Shown here piece by piece: positions 8,687 through 17,251 of a stretch of DNA of 64,000 nucleotides. Below the pieces are notes generated by a model, which worked only from the letters and a program-made list of their open reading frames with translations, did no database searches and was not told where the DNA came from. Every line of letters starts with the position of its first letter. Positions within the stretch are counted from its first letter, which is position 1. Position numbers and translations under genes: made by a program. Source of the DNA: Dyadobacter pollutisoli (lineage in GTDB: Bacteria; Bacteroidota; Bacteroidia; Cytophagales; Spirosomataceae); contig NZ_CP112998.1 in NCBI RefSeq assembly GCF_026625565.1, positions 5,854,001 through 5,918,000 of the forward strand, in the 5' to 3' direction.

Positions 8687-11239
8687 TCACCCACACTTCG
8701 AAGAACCGCAATCTTTACAAGTCAGGCAGCCTTCCTGGTAAAGCAGGTTGGTAGAATTACAATTCTGACATTTCTGTTTCGCAGCTTCGGTACCGTCCGG
8801 AATGTAGCGTTTCAATGCACGGGCCACGCCGTTTTTCCAGGTGTTGATTGACTCGTCCAATTGCAGACTACTGATCAGGTCCACTACTTTTTCAATGGGC
8901 ATACCATGCCTTAATGTGCTGGAAATCAGCTTTGCATAGTTCCAATATTCAGGATTGAACTTGTAGGATAACCCTTCAATGGTCGTTTTATAACCTCTGG
9001 TATTTTTATATTGAAAATCGTAACGCGAGCTGCCATCTGCTTCCCGATTTTTGATGATGAGTCCTTCATTCACCCATCTCGGAATCAGGATACCGTCTTC
9101 ATCGTCTGCAAAACCAGTGAAAATCTCATAAGGTCTGCCATCTATAATACCAATGAATGCGATCCATTTGTCTTTTTTATTCTGAAAACGCACCACATCC
9201 GCTTCCAAAGTCTGCGGTCTTTCGGTCGGGAAAGGCGTAGGAGCTTCTGGGCCTTTTTCCTCCTTTTTCTCGGTAGTCGCGATCAAAACACCTGAACGTG
9301 AACCGTCACGGTACACAGTAACACCTTTGCAACCCGCTTTCCAGGCTTCCATGTAGCATTCACCTACCAGTTCCTCGGTAACATCATTTGGCATATTGAT
9401 CGTCACACTGATCGAATGGTCCACCCATTTCTGGATCGCCCCCTGCATTTTCACCTTTTTCAGGTAGTCCACATCATTGGAAGTCGCTTTGTAATAAGGC
9501 GATTTTTTAACCAGATCGTCCAGTTCCTTCTGTGAGTAATTTTTAGTCAGATCATGACCATTGATCTCCATCCATTCCTTGAAACGGTGGTGGAAAACAA
9601 TGTACTCTTCCCACGAGTCGCCAACCTCATCGACGAAGTCCACCCGTACATCCTTGTCGTTCGGGTTTACTTTTCTTCTCCTTTTATAAACCGGCAGGAA
9701 AACTGGTTCAATCCCGGAAGTCGTTTGTGACATCAGGCTGGTAGTACCAGTCGGAGCAATGGTCAGCAATGCGATGTTACGTCTTCCGTATTCCAGCATT
9801 TCATAGTAAAGCTGAGCATCGGCCTCTTTCAGTCTGATAATGAATGGATTCTCTTTTTCTCTTTCCGAGCTGAAAATCGCAAATGCACCTCTTTCTTTGG
9901 CAGTATGAACAGAGCCCCTGTAAGCTTCCAGCGCAACGGTTTTATGAATTTCCACTGCAAATTCATTGCCCTCATCACTTCCGTAACGCAAACCCAATGC
10001 GGCCAGCATATCGCCTTCTGCGGTAATGCCAATGCCCGTCCTTCTACCCTCTTTTGCTTTGGTCTGAATGTTGAGCCAAAGGTTACGTTCTACACGTTTC
10101 ACTTCATCATCTTCCGGATCAGCAGCTATTTTCAGCAGTATCGCGTCTATTTTTTCAAGTTCCAGGTCAATAATGTCGTCCATCATGCGCTGGGCAGCGG
10201 CAATGTGTTTTTTGAACAACGTCCAGTTGAATACCGCCTTTGCAGTGAACGGATTTTCAACATATGAAAACAAATTGATCGCCAGCAAACGGCAGGAATC
10301 GTATGGACAAAGCGGAATCTCACCACAAGGGTTCGTAGAAACCGTTTGATATCCAAGATCTGCATAACAGTCCGGTACGGATTCGCGAATGATCGTGTCC
10401 CAGAATAGAATCCCGGGCTCGGCCGATTGCCACGCATTATGCACGATTTTTTTCCAAAGTGCCGTTGCATCAATCTCCTTGATGTGCGACGGCGAAGAGC
10501 TGTTGATCGGGTATTGTTGCTTGTAAACACCACCCGCATCCACCGCCTTCATAAATTCATCGTCGATCCGAACCGAAACATTGGCGCCGGTGACCTTGCC
10601 CTGCTCCATTTTAGCATCGATAAAGTCCTCGGAATCCGGGTGCCTGATCGCCACTGAAAGCATTAACGCGCCACGACGGCCATCCTGCGCCACTTCGCGG
10701 GTAGAATTCGAAAACCGCTCCATAAAAGGCACGATACCTGTCGAGGTCAATGCCGAGTTTTTCACCGGCGAGCCTTTTGGACGAATGTGGGACAAGTCGT
10801 GACCTACTCCACCGCGTCTTTTCATCAGCTGTACCTGCTCTTGGTCAACCTTCATAATGCCTCCGTACGAATCGGACGCGCCATTATTACCGATTACGAA
10901 GCAGTTGGACAAGGATGCGATCTGGTATGGATTGCCAATCCCCGTCATCGGGCTTCCCTGCGGAATGATATATTTGAAATCCCGGATCAGGTCAAAAATC
11001 TCGTCTTCGCTGAGCGGGTTTGGATACGACTCTTCAATGCGCGCAATTTCCTTCGCAATCCTCCTGTGCATATCATCCGGTGTAGCTTCATAGATAGCTC
11101 CAAATGAATCTTTCAATGCATACTTATTCACCCAAACCCGGGCAGCCAGGTCATCTCCTTTAAAGTATTGAAGTGAGGCCTGATAAGCTTCTTCTGAGGT
11201 ATAGGTACGTTCTGATTGTGAAGATTTTATGGTTTCCAT
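8687..11239 (-). CDS. nrdJ: Adenosylcobalamin-dependent (class II) ribonucleotide reductase
   Basis: An 850-residue cytoplasmic enzyme that reduces ribonucleotides to deoxyribonucleotides using a thiyl radical generated from adenosylcobalamin, so it works with or without oxygen. Seen in the sequence: SNCFV near residue 130 (half of the redox Cys pair), NPCGEIPL near residue 303 (the radical Cys loop), a TGTTSLMSQTTSGIEP loop, and a Cys-rich tail with CxxC pairs ending SSKCG that in the family shuttles electrons from thioredoxin. Length fits the class II proteins of Bacteroidota. No nrdAB or nrdR gene is adjacent. The reductase is likely monocistronic. Confidence 0.95.
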   Translation of the reverse strand: METIKSSQSERTYTSEEAYQASLQYFKGDDLAARVWVNKYALKDSFGAIYEATPDDMHRRIAKEIARIEESYPNPLSEDEIFDLIRDFKYIIPQGSPMTGIGNPYQIASLSNCFVIGNNGASDSYGGIMKVDQEQVQLMKRRGGVGHDLSHIRPKGSPVKNSALTSTGIVPFMERFSNSTREVAQDGRRGALMLSVAIRHPDSEDFIDAKMEQGKVTGANVSVRIDDEFMKAVDAGGVYKQQYPINSSSPSHIKEIDATALWKKIVHNAWQSAEPGILFWDTIIRESVPDCYADLGYQTVSTNPCGEIPLCPYDSCRLLAINLFSYVENPFTAKAVFNWTLFKKHIAAAQRMMDDIIDLELEKIDAILLKIAADPEDDEVKRVERNLWLNIQTKAKEGRRTGIGITAEGDMLAALGLRYGSDEGNEFAVEIHKTVALEAYRGSVHTAKERGAFAIFSSEREKENPFIIRLKEADAQLYYEMLEYGRRNIALLTIAPTGTTSLMSQTTSGIEPVFLPVYKRRRKVNPNDKDVRVDFVDEVGDSWEEYIVFHHRFKEWMEINGHDLTKNYSQKELDDLVKKSPYYKATSNDVDYLKKVKMQGAIQKWVDHSISVTINMPNDVTEELVGECYMEAWKAGCKGVTVYRDGSRSGVLIATTEKKEEKGPEAPTPFPTERPQTLEADVVRFQNKKDKWIAFIGIIDGRPYEIFTGFADDEDGILIPRWVNEGLIIKNREADGSSRYDFQYKNTRGYKTTIEGLSYKFNPEYWNYAKLISSTLRHGMPIEKVVDLISSLQLDESINTWKNGVARALKRYIPDGTEAAKQKCQNCNSTNLLYQEGCLTCKDCGSSKCG

Positions 11240-11441
11240 TGGCAGGTGTATGTGAAGTTTTTGTTAAGAAGTTGAATCTGTAAATGTAGAGATTTTATAG
11301 ATTTATTATAACTAAAATTGAAAAAGTTTACAAGAAAAGATAAGTAACCTGCTATTAATCAATTTTTTATGCTTCAATAAATTTAGAAAAGTTTACAAAT
11401 TTTTATATTCCAAATTATTACCGCTAAAAAACATTGACCAA
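11240..11441. promoter_or_regulatory. AT-rich nrdJ leader with a 12-bp direct repeat
   Basis: Upstream of nrdJ, AAAAGTTTACAA occurs at 11322-11333 and again at 11387-11398, 65 bases apart. On the nrdJ strand each contains TTGTAAACT, which could be a -33 element or a regulator site. I see no NrdR box and no recognisable cobalamin riboswitch core here. Confidence 0.35.
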
Positions 11442-11473
11442 AAAAAACCGGTTCTAATTGAAACCGGTTTTTT
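11442..11473 (-). terminator. Intrinsic terminator of the heme operon
   Basis: 12-base arms AAAAAACCGGTT (11442-11453) and AACCGGTTTTTT (11462-11473) with an 8-base loop. The A-run on the left gives a U-run for the minus strand, placing it just after the hmuS stop. Confidence 0.8.
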
Positions 11474-11516
11474 TTAATTACTATGGCGAAATTTTATTCT
11501 TAATACTTTACAATGC

Positions 11517-12566
11517 TCAGTTTGCTTTGGTAACGGTGCGCTCGATCAGCTCAGGCCATTCGGCCAGCTCCGGAATGCCAGGCTTGCGCTTTCCGAAAAA
11601 CTGGTTGAACATTACACCGTCTTTATCAATCAGTTCAATACCAGTCACGATTCCGTCCTCCGTTGGTTTTCTCACCACCCAGGCCTCGTCAATGGCATCT
11701 TCCCGCAAATGCAGGTTAAACTCCGGGTCCATGATATTAAGCCACGGCCCCATGACAAAAATCTTGTTTACCGGCCCGGTATGGATCTGGATGCAATTGG
11801 GATTGGAAACAAAAACCATAATCGGCAACTGCGCAGCTGAAACTGCATCGAAAACCGGCTTCATACTTCCCGGCTCAATCTGATATGCATACCCGGCAGG
11901 CGCATGACGCAGCGCCTGTTTACGGGACAACTTATATTTGCGAAGAAGTGTAAAAAAATCATGTGTGTCCTTCAAAGCAAGCCATTCTGCCTGAAAAGCA
12001 GCGACATCCAGGTCAGGCAATGCTTCTGCTTCGACAGCTTTCTCAGGCTTTGGGGAAAAAAATAAATTCAGGTTCTGGTCAGCGGCTGAATACTTCCCGA
12101 CCAATGCGTCGTATGCTCCCTTGTTGCTCTTTTCGGTCAGATAAATTTTGTGGGCGGCCTCGCCGTAGCTATTAAAAAATTGAAGACTGTGCCGGTCATT
12201 TTCTGAAACCGCAAAACCAAATTTCCAGTCGCCCAGAAATAACCTGAGATCAATATCGGGTCCCAGCACTAATCCAACATGGTTATTGAAAGAAATTTTC
12301 TCGTACGTGCCTTTACGCTCGTGCACCACGTGGTCATTGCGGGTGAGCGCCATCACGTGCCCCAGCAAGCCTACTTCCTTGATCAGCTCGCGAAAGTCTC
12401 CTTCGAGCAGGATCACATTTTCACCAATTCCGGCAGCCAGCAATTCCGCCTCTGTCGTGTTCAGTTCTCTGGCCGCATCACGAATCCTCGTTTTAGGATT
12501 GATCACCTTAAATTCTGACCAGCGCTCTTTTAATTCAGTTCTATCCGGTGAAAGGGTTGATTTCAT
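11517..12566 (-). CDS. hmuS: Hemin-degrading factor / cytoplasmic heme-binding protein
   Basis: A 349-residue protein of the HemS/HmuS/ChuS family with two similar halves (about 30-170 and 190-340). Family members bind heme entering through the HmuTUV transporter and either pass it on or cleave it to free iron. The segment THDFFTLLRKY at the start of the second half holds a His in the place of the family's heme ligand; that equivalence is inferred by position. The ATG at 12566 is preferred over a GTG at 12590, which directly abuts the hmuV stop. It is the last gene of the operon and is followed by a strong terminator. Confidence 0.9.
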   Translation of the reverse strand: MKSTLSPDRTELKERWSEFKVINPKTRIRDAARELNTTEAELLAAGIGENVILLEGDFRELIKEVGLLGHVMALTRNDHVVHERKGTYEKISFNNHVGLVLGPDIDLRLFLGDWKFGFAVSENDRHSLQFFNSYGEAAHKIYLTEKSNKGAYDALVGKYSAADQNLNLFFSPKPEKAVEAEALPDLDVAAFQAEWLALKDTHDFFTLLRKYKLSRKQALRHAPAGYAYQIEPGSMKPVFDAVSAAQLPIMVFVSNPNCIQIHTGPVNKIFVMGPWLNIMDPEFNLHLREDAIDEAWVVRKPTEDGIVTGIELIDKDGVMFNQFFGKRKPGIPELAEWPELIERTVTKAN

Positions 12567-12590
12567 TTTATTTATTTTTGAAGATGACAC

Positions 12591-13388
12591 TTAATTTTCG
12601 CTTAATAAGGCCGCGGCAACCTGCGGCACAATGATCGGGTAACTGGTGTTTTCGGGCCGGATAACTTGCACATTTAACCCAAAAACTGCCTTAATGTGCT
12701 CTTCTGTCAAAACATCTTCCGCCCGGCCCGACGCAAAGGTTTGTCCGCCTTTCAGCATTAAAACCTGGTCTGCATACTGTAAAGCCTGATTCAGGTCATG
12801 CACCACGGCTACCACGCCGAATCCGCGGGAAGTCATTACTTTGGCCAGCTGAAAAGTCTCAAACTGATGCAGCAAATCCATTCCGGTCGTCGGTTCGTCG
12901 AGTAATAAGAGACCGTTTTCTGTTTCCCAGATCTGGGCGAGCGTGCGTGCCAGCTGTACCCTTTGCTGCTCCCCACCGGAGAGTGTAGGATAAAGCCTGT
13001 CTTTTAGACTTGCTATACCTACTTTTTTCAAACACAAATCAACGATAGCCAGGTCTCGTTGCTCAGGTTCGGTATCGTAAAACGGGTACCTCCCCATGAG
13101 CACGATTTCCTGCGTTGAGAATGATAATGTGATCGTATTTTGCTGAGCTAGTACCGCTCTTTTCTTAGCCAGTTCTTTCAGTTCATATTTTTTCAAATCT
13201 TTTCCCTGAAAAAAAACAGAGCCGGAAGCAGGTGCAAGCTCAGAAGAAAGCAACTTGATCAGCGTTGATTTGCCTGCACCATTTGCTCCTACAATGGCCC
13301 AGAACTGGCCGGGATGCACGTCGAAACTGACTTCATGCAAAAGCCTTCTGTTTCTGACCTCAAACCCTACGTTGCGAACCGCTATCAT
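12591..13388 (-). CDS. hmuV: Heme ABC transporter ATP-binding protein
   Basis: A 265-residue ABC ATPase powering heme import across the inner membrane. Walker A is GANGAGKST, the signature motif is LSGGEQQRV, Walker B is LLLLDEPTTGMD, and the H-loop His is in VVHDL. The start at 13388 gives a 4-base ATGA overlap with the hmuU stop, indicating translational coupling; an in-frame ATG 24 bases further upstream would overlap hmuU more and add a poorly conserved tail. The ATPase family is certain; heme specificity comes from the neighbours hmuS, hmuU and hmuT. Confidence 0.92.
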   Translation of the reverse strand: MIAVRNVGFEVRNRRLLHEVSFDVHPGQFWAIVGANGAGKSTLIKLLSSELAPASGSVFFQGKDLKKYELKELAKKRAVLAQQNTITLSFSTQEIVLMGRYPFYDTEPEQRDLAIVDLCLKKVGIASLKDRLYPTLSGGEQQRVQLARTLAQIWETENGLLLLDEPTTGMDLLHQFETFQLAKVMTSRGFGVVAVVHDLNQALQYADQVLMLKGGQTFASGRAEDVLTEEHIKAVFGLNVQVIRPENTSYPIIVPQVAAALLSEN

Positions 13389-14500
13389 ATCCTCTTTCTT
13401 TTTTGTTCCCAAAGAATATAAATGAAGAAAGGCGTGCCCAGCAATGATGTGAGAATACCAATCGGCAGCTCTGTCGGCGCTACTATGGTTCGAGAAAGCA
13501 TATCCGCCAATGTTAAAACAATGGCCCCGCCCAACGCCGATCCCGCCAGCAATGTCCGGTGGCTGGGCCCGAATGTGGCCCTGATAATGTGCGGGACTAC
13601 CAGGCCTACGAAGCCAATCGTACCAGCAACTGCTACCGAAGCTCCCACTCCCATAGTTGCCAAAATAATGACTTTTCGTTTGAGAGATTTCATATTAACC
13701 CCCAGACTAGCAGCCTGACTTTCACCCAGTACCAACAGATTTAAGGCCTTTGCCAGATAGGGCATAAAGAATACCGAAACTGCTACAAAAGGCGTTACCG
13801 CCATCACAGAAGTCCAGTTGGCACCACCGAGGCTACCCAGGTTCCAGAATGTAATAGAACGAAGCTGTTCGTCGTCGGCGATGTAGGTCATCAGACCGGT
13901 AATTGCCCCCACCAATGCGTTAATGGCAATTCCACAAAGCAAAAGGGTCGTCACACCGCCCCCATCGCCGGTGACTTTGGATAATTGATATACTAAATAA
14001 GTAGTGACAGCTGCTCCCAAAAACGAGACAAACGATATTCCGTAAGCGCCCGCTATCTCATTCAATATTCCAAAATATTTCACATTCAGCATGATGACGA
14101 ATACCGCAAACAATGATGCTCCCGAGGTTACCCCGATTAATGTAGAATCGGCGATAGGATTGCGGAAAAGCCCCTGCAGTGACGCGCCTGCTATACCCAG
14201 GCCTGCACCTATCACTACACCCAGGCATACACGAGGCAGGCGAATCACCCAGAATACAATGGATTTTTGCTCTTCAACCTGGGTACTGTTCACAAGGCCA
14301 AGTTTGAATGCAATGATCTCGCCCAGTTCCGCTACCGAAATATGTACCGCTCCGTTACCTGCCGAAAAAACAACGCAAATAACCAGGAGCGTGCTCAGTA
14401 TCCACATCATTTTGCCTTTCGATGAAGCCAAATGGTGCTTTTCAGGAATCTCTCTTCCTGTTTTTATAGAATCCGGCTTGCTTGTGATCTCGGCTATCAT
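13385..14500 (-). CDS. hmuU: Heme ABC transporter permease (FecCD family)
   Basis: A 371-residue inner membrane permease of the FecCD/BtuC family with about ten hydrophobic helices. A typical FecCD stretch reads RLPRVCLGVVIGAGLGIAGA near the N-terminal third, and VGLVVPHIIR lies in the coupling region. The ATG at 14500 starts 7 bases after the hmuT stop and yields the usual family length; the longer reading frame upstream runs back into hmuT. Its stop overlaps the hmuV start by 4 bases. It probably forms a (UV)2 complex receiving heme from HmuT. Confidence 0.92.
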   Translation of the reverse strand: MIAEITSKPDSIKTGREIPEKHHLASSKGKMMWILSTLLVICVVFSAGNGAVHISVAELGEIIAFKLGLVNSTQVEEQKSIVFWVIRLPRVCLGVVIGAGLGIAGASLQGLFRNPIADSTLIGVTSGASLFAVFVIMLNVKYFGILNEIAGAYGISFVSFLGAAVTTYLVYQLSKVTGDGGGVTTLLLCGIAINALVGAITGLMTYIADDEQLRSITFWNLGSLGGANWTSVMAVTPFVAVSVFFMPYLAKALNLLVLGESQAASLGVNMKSLKRKVIILATMGVGASVAVAGTIGFVGLVVPHIIRATFGPSHRTLLAGSALGGAIVLTLADMLSRTIVAPTELPIGILTSLLGTPFFIYILWEQKRKRI

Positions 14501-14507
14501 TCCAATA

Positions 14508-15347
14508 TTATTTTGCTTTTTGCGAAAGTTCAAGCGCCGCTTTTCCAAGCCGGGGCCCAAAACCGGTCAGCAGCTGTCCGTCCATTGAAATGACTTTTTT
14601 GTTCTTACCAGCGTTCGTATTCGCTACGCCGGGCACTTTCAGAAGCCCATCAATCCCTTCCAGACTTTCCAACCCACTTGAAAAAAGCACGAGTACGTCA
14701 GGATTAGCGGTAATAAGCGATTCTGCCGTCAACGGTTTGAAATCATTGAAACCCTGCACCGCATTTTTGAAACCAGCGAGCAGGAACATTTTATCTGGCG
14801 AAGTGTCCGTACCGGCCACCATTAAGGTACCGGTGCCTCTCGCGTAAATGAACAACAGCTTTTTCGGACTGGTAGCGTTAGGAATTTTGGCAAGATCAGC
14901 CTGCAGGCTTTTTACCATCTTTTCAGCCTGCGCTTTGGCATTGAAATAGCTTCCTACTTCGCGAATGAGCTTGATCGCACCCTCCTTGGTATATTCATGT
15001 TTGAATTCAACTACTTTTTTACCGCTGCTATTCAGTTGTGTAATCACATTGGGCGACAACATACTTTGGTTCGTATAAATCACCACGTCCGGGTTCAGGG
15101 CAAGGATTCCTTCGGCAGCAATGCTCCGGTTGTGACCGATTTTAGGAATTTTATCCAGGGTTGCGGGATAGGTACTGGTTACGTCCACACCTACAATTTG
15201 TTTTTCAAGGCCCAGTCCGACCAGGATTTCGCTCAGCGTTCCGTTAGCCGAGACGATCTTTAAATTTACACCAGCAAATGCGCAGCTACCCGCGAGGTAG
15301 ATAGCAAAAAGGACAATAAACGATTTAAAAAATTCACGGGTTTGCAT
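14508..15347 (-). CDS. hmuT: Periplasmic heme-binding protein
   Basis: A 279-residue type III periplasmic binding protein (BtuF/FhuD/HmuT fold) and the first gene of the heme operon. Residues 1-25 form a signal peptide (cleavage near CAFA). GLEKQIVGVDVTSTYP and NPDVVIYTN are typical of the family's N-terminal lobe. It carries ligand to the HmuUV permease. No TonB-dependent heme receptor is encoded nearby, so the outer-membrane step must come from elsewhere. Heme rather than cobalamin or siderophore specificity is inferred from the linked hmuS. Confidence 0.9.
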   Translation of the reverse strand: MQTREFFKSFIVLFAIYLAGSCAFAGVNLKIVSANGTLSEILVGLGLEKQIVGVDVTSTYPATLDKIPKIGHNRSIAAEGILALNPDVVIYTNQSMLSPNVITQLNSSGKKVVEFKHEYTKEGAIKLIREVGSYFNAKAQAEKMVKSLQADLAKIPNATSPKKLLFIYARGTGTLMVAGTDTSPDKMFLLAGFKNAVQGFNDFKPLTAESLITANPDVLVLFSSGLESLEGIDGLLKVPGVANTNAGKNKKVISMDGQLLTGFGPRLGKAALELSQKAK

Positions 15348-15416
15348 GATCTATTTTTTACATGTGAATATTTATCTACTTCAATCAAAGGATTCCGCCA
15401 TGGTCATTGTTGTTGG

Positions 15417-15450
15417 CAAATATATGTTTTTAATTTAGACCAAGTATAAA
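15417..15450 (-). promoter_or_regulatory. Promoter and candidate iron operator of the heme operon
   Basis: On the minus strand TATATTTG (15417-15424) matches the -7 box and ACTTGG (-33 region, around 15440-15445) lies 16 bases upstream. Overlapping the -33 region is an imperfect inverted repeat TTTAGAC-CAA-GTATAAA (15434-15450), similar to Fur-type AT-rich palindromes. Regulation by iron is inference. Confidence 0.4.
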
Positions 15451-15593
15451 TAGTCAATAAAAATTTACATTTACCGGGTTCAAATCCGCGCAGAGGCTTT
15501 TATTATTGTAAATTCAAAAGTTGCACCACCGCTTCAAAACGACATTTTCCGAACGTCCGGGTCGTATTCCTTAACCTTTATATCAGGCATACA

Positions 15594-16865
15594 TTGAAAA
15601 AGCTATTGACCAACCTCACCTTCTGGGTTCTTACGGCCATTACCTGCGGGGCTCTTCTGGGCCATTATTATCCTGAAAAGGGGGTGCAAATGGAAATTTT
15701 GGGCAAGAGCTTTATTCAGGTTGTTAAGATCTTTATCAATCCTATCATTTTTCTGACCATTACGCTCGGGATCGTGGGCATGGGGGATTTGAAGAAAGTC
15801 GGGAAGGTGGGAGCTAAGGCACTTTTGTATTTCGAGATCGTGACTACGCTTGCATTAATAGTGGGGGTGATCGTGGCCAACATTCTTCGTCCCGGTGACG
15901 GCGTGGTGACTGGCAATCTTCAAAAAGGGGACATTTCGGTTTATGCCAATAAAGTGCACGATTTTAGCTGGCTGCAATTTTTTCTGGACAATGTCACTTT
16001 GCAGGTTTTGTTGTTCTCGCTGGTGCTGGGAACGGTTTTAAGTAAATATTCGGGTAAGGATCAGATCATTCACTGGCTGAATTTTGTCTCCAAATACGTT
16101 TTCCGCGCATTGCACCTGGTCATGATCTTCGCGCCGATCGGGGCATTTGGCGGGATGGCATATACGATTGGCAAGTATGGTATCGATACTTTGCTTCCAC
16201 TTGCCAAGCTGATGGGCACAGTTTATGCGACGATGGCCATTTTCATTTTTGGCGTACTCGGCTTCATTCTCAGGACTTATAAAATCAGTTTGTGGTCGTA
16301 CCTGAAATACATTCGGGAAGAACTGCTGATCGTTTTAGGTACATCGTCGTCGGAAGCTGCGCTGCCTTCGCTCATGGTAAAACTGGAAAGAATGGGCTGC
16401 TCCAAACCGGTGGTGGGACTGGTAGTACCGGCTGGGTATTCGTTTAATCTGGACGGAACGACGATTTACCTCTCCATGGCGACGATTTTCCTTGCGCAGG
16501 TTTTCAATGTACACCTTACTATCGGGCAGATTCTTTCATTGATCGGTATTTTAATGGTTACTTCGAAAGGCGCTGCCGGCGTTACCGGAAGCGGCTTTGT
16601 GGTACTGGCTTCTACATTGACGGCCATTAAGGTTATCCCGGTGGAAGGTCTGGCTTTACTACTGGGAGTTGACAGGTTTATGTCCGAGGCTCGTGCCATT
16701 ACCAATTTCATCGGAAACGGAGTAGCGACTATCTGGCTTGCCAACAACGAAAAAGAATTCGACCGCGACAAAATGCACTACGCCTTCGAGAATGTCAAGG
16801 AAACGGAAAATGTGATCACGGATAATTTAACGGACCGGACTCAACCGGAGCAAACCAAGTTGTAG
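15594..16865 (+). CDS. Dicarboxylate/amino acid:cation symporter (DAACS family)
   Basis: A 423-residue inner membrane transporter of the GltP/DctA family that moves dicarboxylates, glutamate or aspartate with protons or sodium. Diagnostic segments are GTSSSEAALP (the serine-rich hairpin), GYSFNLDGTTIY (hairpin/TM7 region) and the C-terminal VDRFMSEARAITNFIGNGVAT that binds substrate. Start: no ATG is in frame near the conserved N-terminus, so a TTG at 15594 giving MKKLLTNLTFW is used; this is a less common start codon. It is divergent from hmuT. Substrate choice among dicarboxylates and acidic amino acids cannot be decided from sequence. Confidence 0.92.
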   Translation: MKKLLTNLTFWVLTAITCGALLGHYYPEKGVQMEILGKSFIQVVKIFINPIIFLTITLGIVGMGDLKKVGKVGAKALLYFEIVTTLALIVGVIVANILRPGDGVVTGNLQKGDISVYANKVHDFSWLQFFLDNVTLQVLLFSLVLGTVLSKYSGKDQIIHWLNFVSKYVFRALHLVMIFAPIGAFGGMAYTIGKYGIDTLLPLAKLMGTVYATMAIFIFGVLGFILRTYKISLWSYLKYIREELLIVLGTSSSEAALPSLMVKLERMGCSKPVVGLVVPAGYSFNLDGTTIYLSMATIFLAQVFNVHLTIGQILSLIGILMVTSKGAAGVTGSGFVVLASTLTAIKVIPVEGLALLLGVDRFMSEARAITNFIGNGVATIWLANNEKEFDRDKMHYAFENVKETENVITDNLTDRTQPEQTKL

Positions 16866-16916
16866 CTCTGATAATTTTTACTATTTTTAAGCAGTTTTTA
16901 TCAACACCTTTCTTCA

Positions 16917-17099
16917 ATGAAATATCAGGATTTCATCGTTTCAGACCATCGCGTGATGCTGGGTAAACCAGTCGTTAAAGGCACGCGTCTGACTGTCGAG
17001 ATGATTCTTCGTAAACTTGGCGAGGGAGCAGAAAACGACGATTTGCTGGCTATGTACCCTCATTTAAGTAAAGAGGCAATACAGGCGGTGGCTCTCTAA
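16917..17099 (+). pseudogene. DUF433 antitoxin, truncated
   Basis: A 60-residue reading frame with an almost complete DUF433 domain: GKPVVKGTRLTVEMIL and YPHLSKEAIQA are the conserved core of these small winged-helix antitoxins. Family members usually run about 10-20 residues further (the helix after the HL-x(2)-E/D-I motif), but here a stop follows AVAL. Immediately downstream is what looks like the tail of the DUF5615 PIN-like toxin that normally accompanies DUF433. I read the pair as a toxin-antitoxin locus reduced by an internal deletion; the DNA-binding part could still be made and act as a repressor. Confidence 0.65.
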
Positions 17100-17100
17100 A

Positions 17101-17199
17101 ATGATTCTACTAAAACTTCTTTCTGAACGTACAAATGACTTATTTGGTCATTTTACGACTGTTACTATTCACAAAATTCGTTCGCGACCATTTGTATAA
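17101..17199 (+). pseudogene. Remnant of a DUF5615 PIN-like toxin (C-terminal tail)
   Basis: A 32-codon reading frame starting 1 base after the DUF433 stop. Its product ends FTTVTIHKIRSRPF, which resembles the common C-terminus of DUF5615 PIN-like toxins (a pattern like FT-VV-P-RIRIRP after a leucine-rich helix, here ILLKLLSERTNDLFG). The catalytic N-terminal part with the PIN acidic residues is absent. Resemblance is by eye from family knowledge; the frame is too short for certainty. Confidence 0.45.
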
Positions 17200-17251
17200 G
17201 TGATACACTTCTATCAATTTTAAATTGGATTTCTAATAGCATATAATCATT

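Noticed and set aside
11240..11441. Cobalamin riboswitch before nrdJ
   Set aside because: No B12-box-like sequence or suitable fold could be seen; the enzyme uses B12 but the leader is plain AT-rich DNA.
14091..14588. Reading frame of 165 codons opposite hmuU/hmuT
   Set aside because: It is the complement of conserved permease helices and spans the hmuT-hmuU junction; not a gene.
15476..15500. tRNA-like GGGTTCAAATCC
   Set aside because: It matches a T-loop, but the flanking bases do not form a T stem and no acceptor, D or anticodon arms can be drawn.
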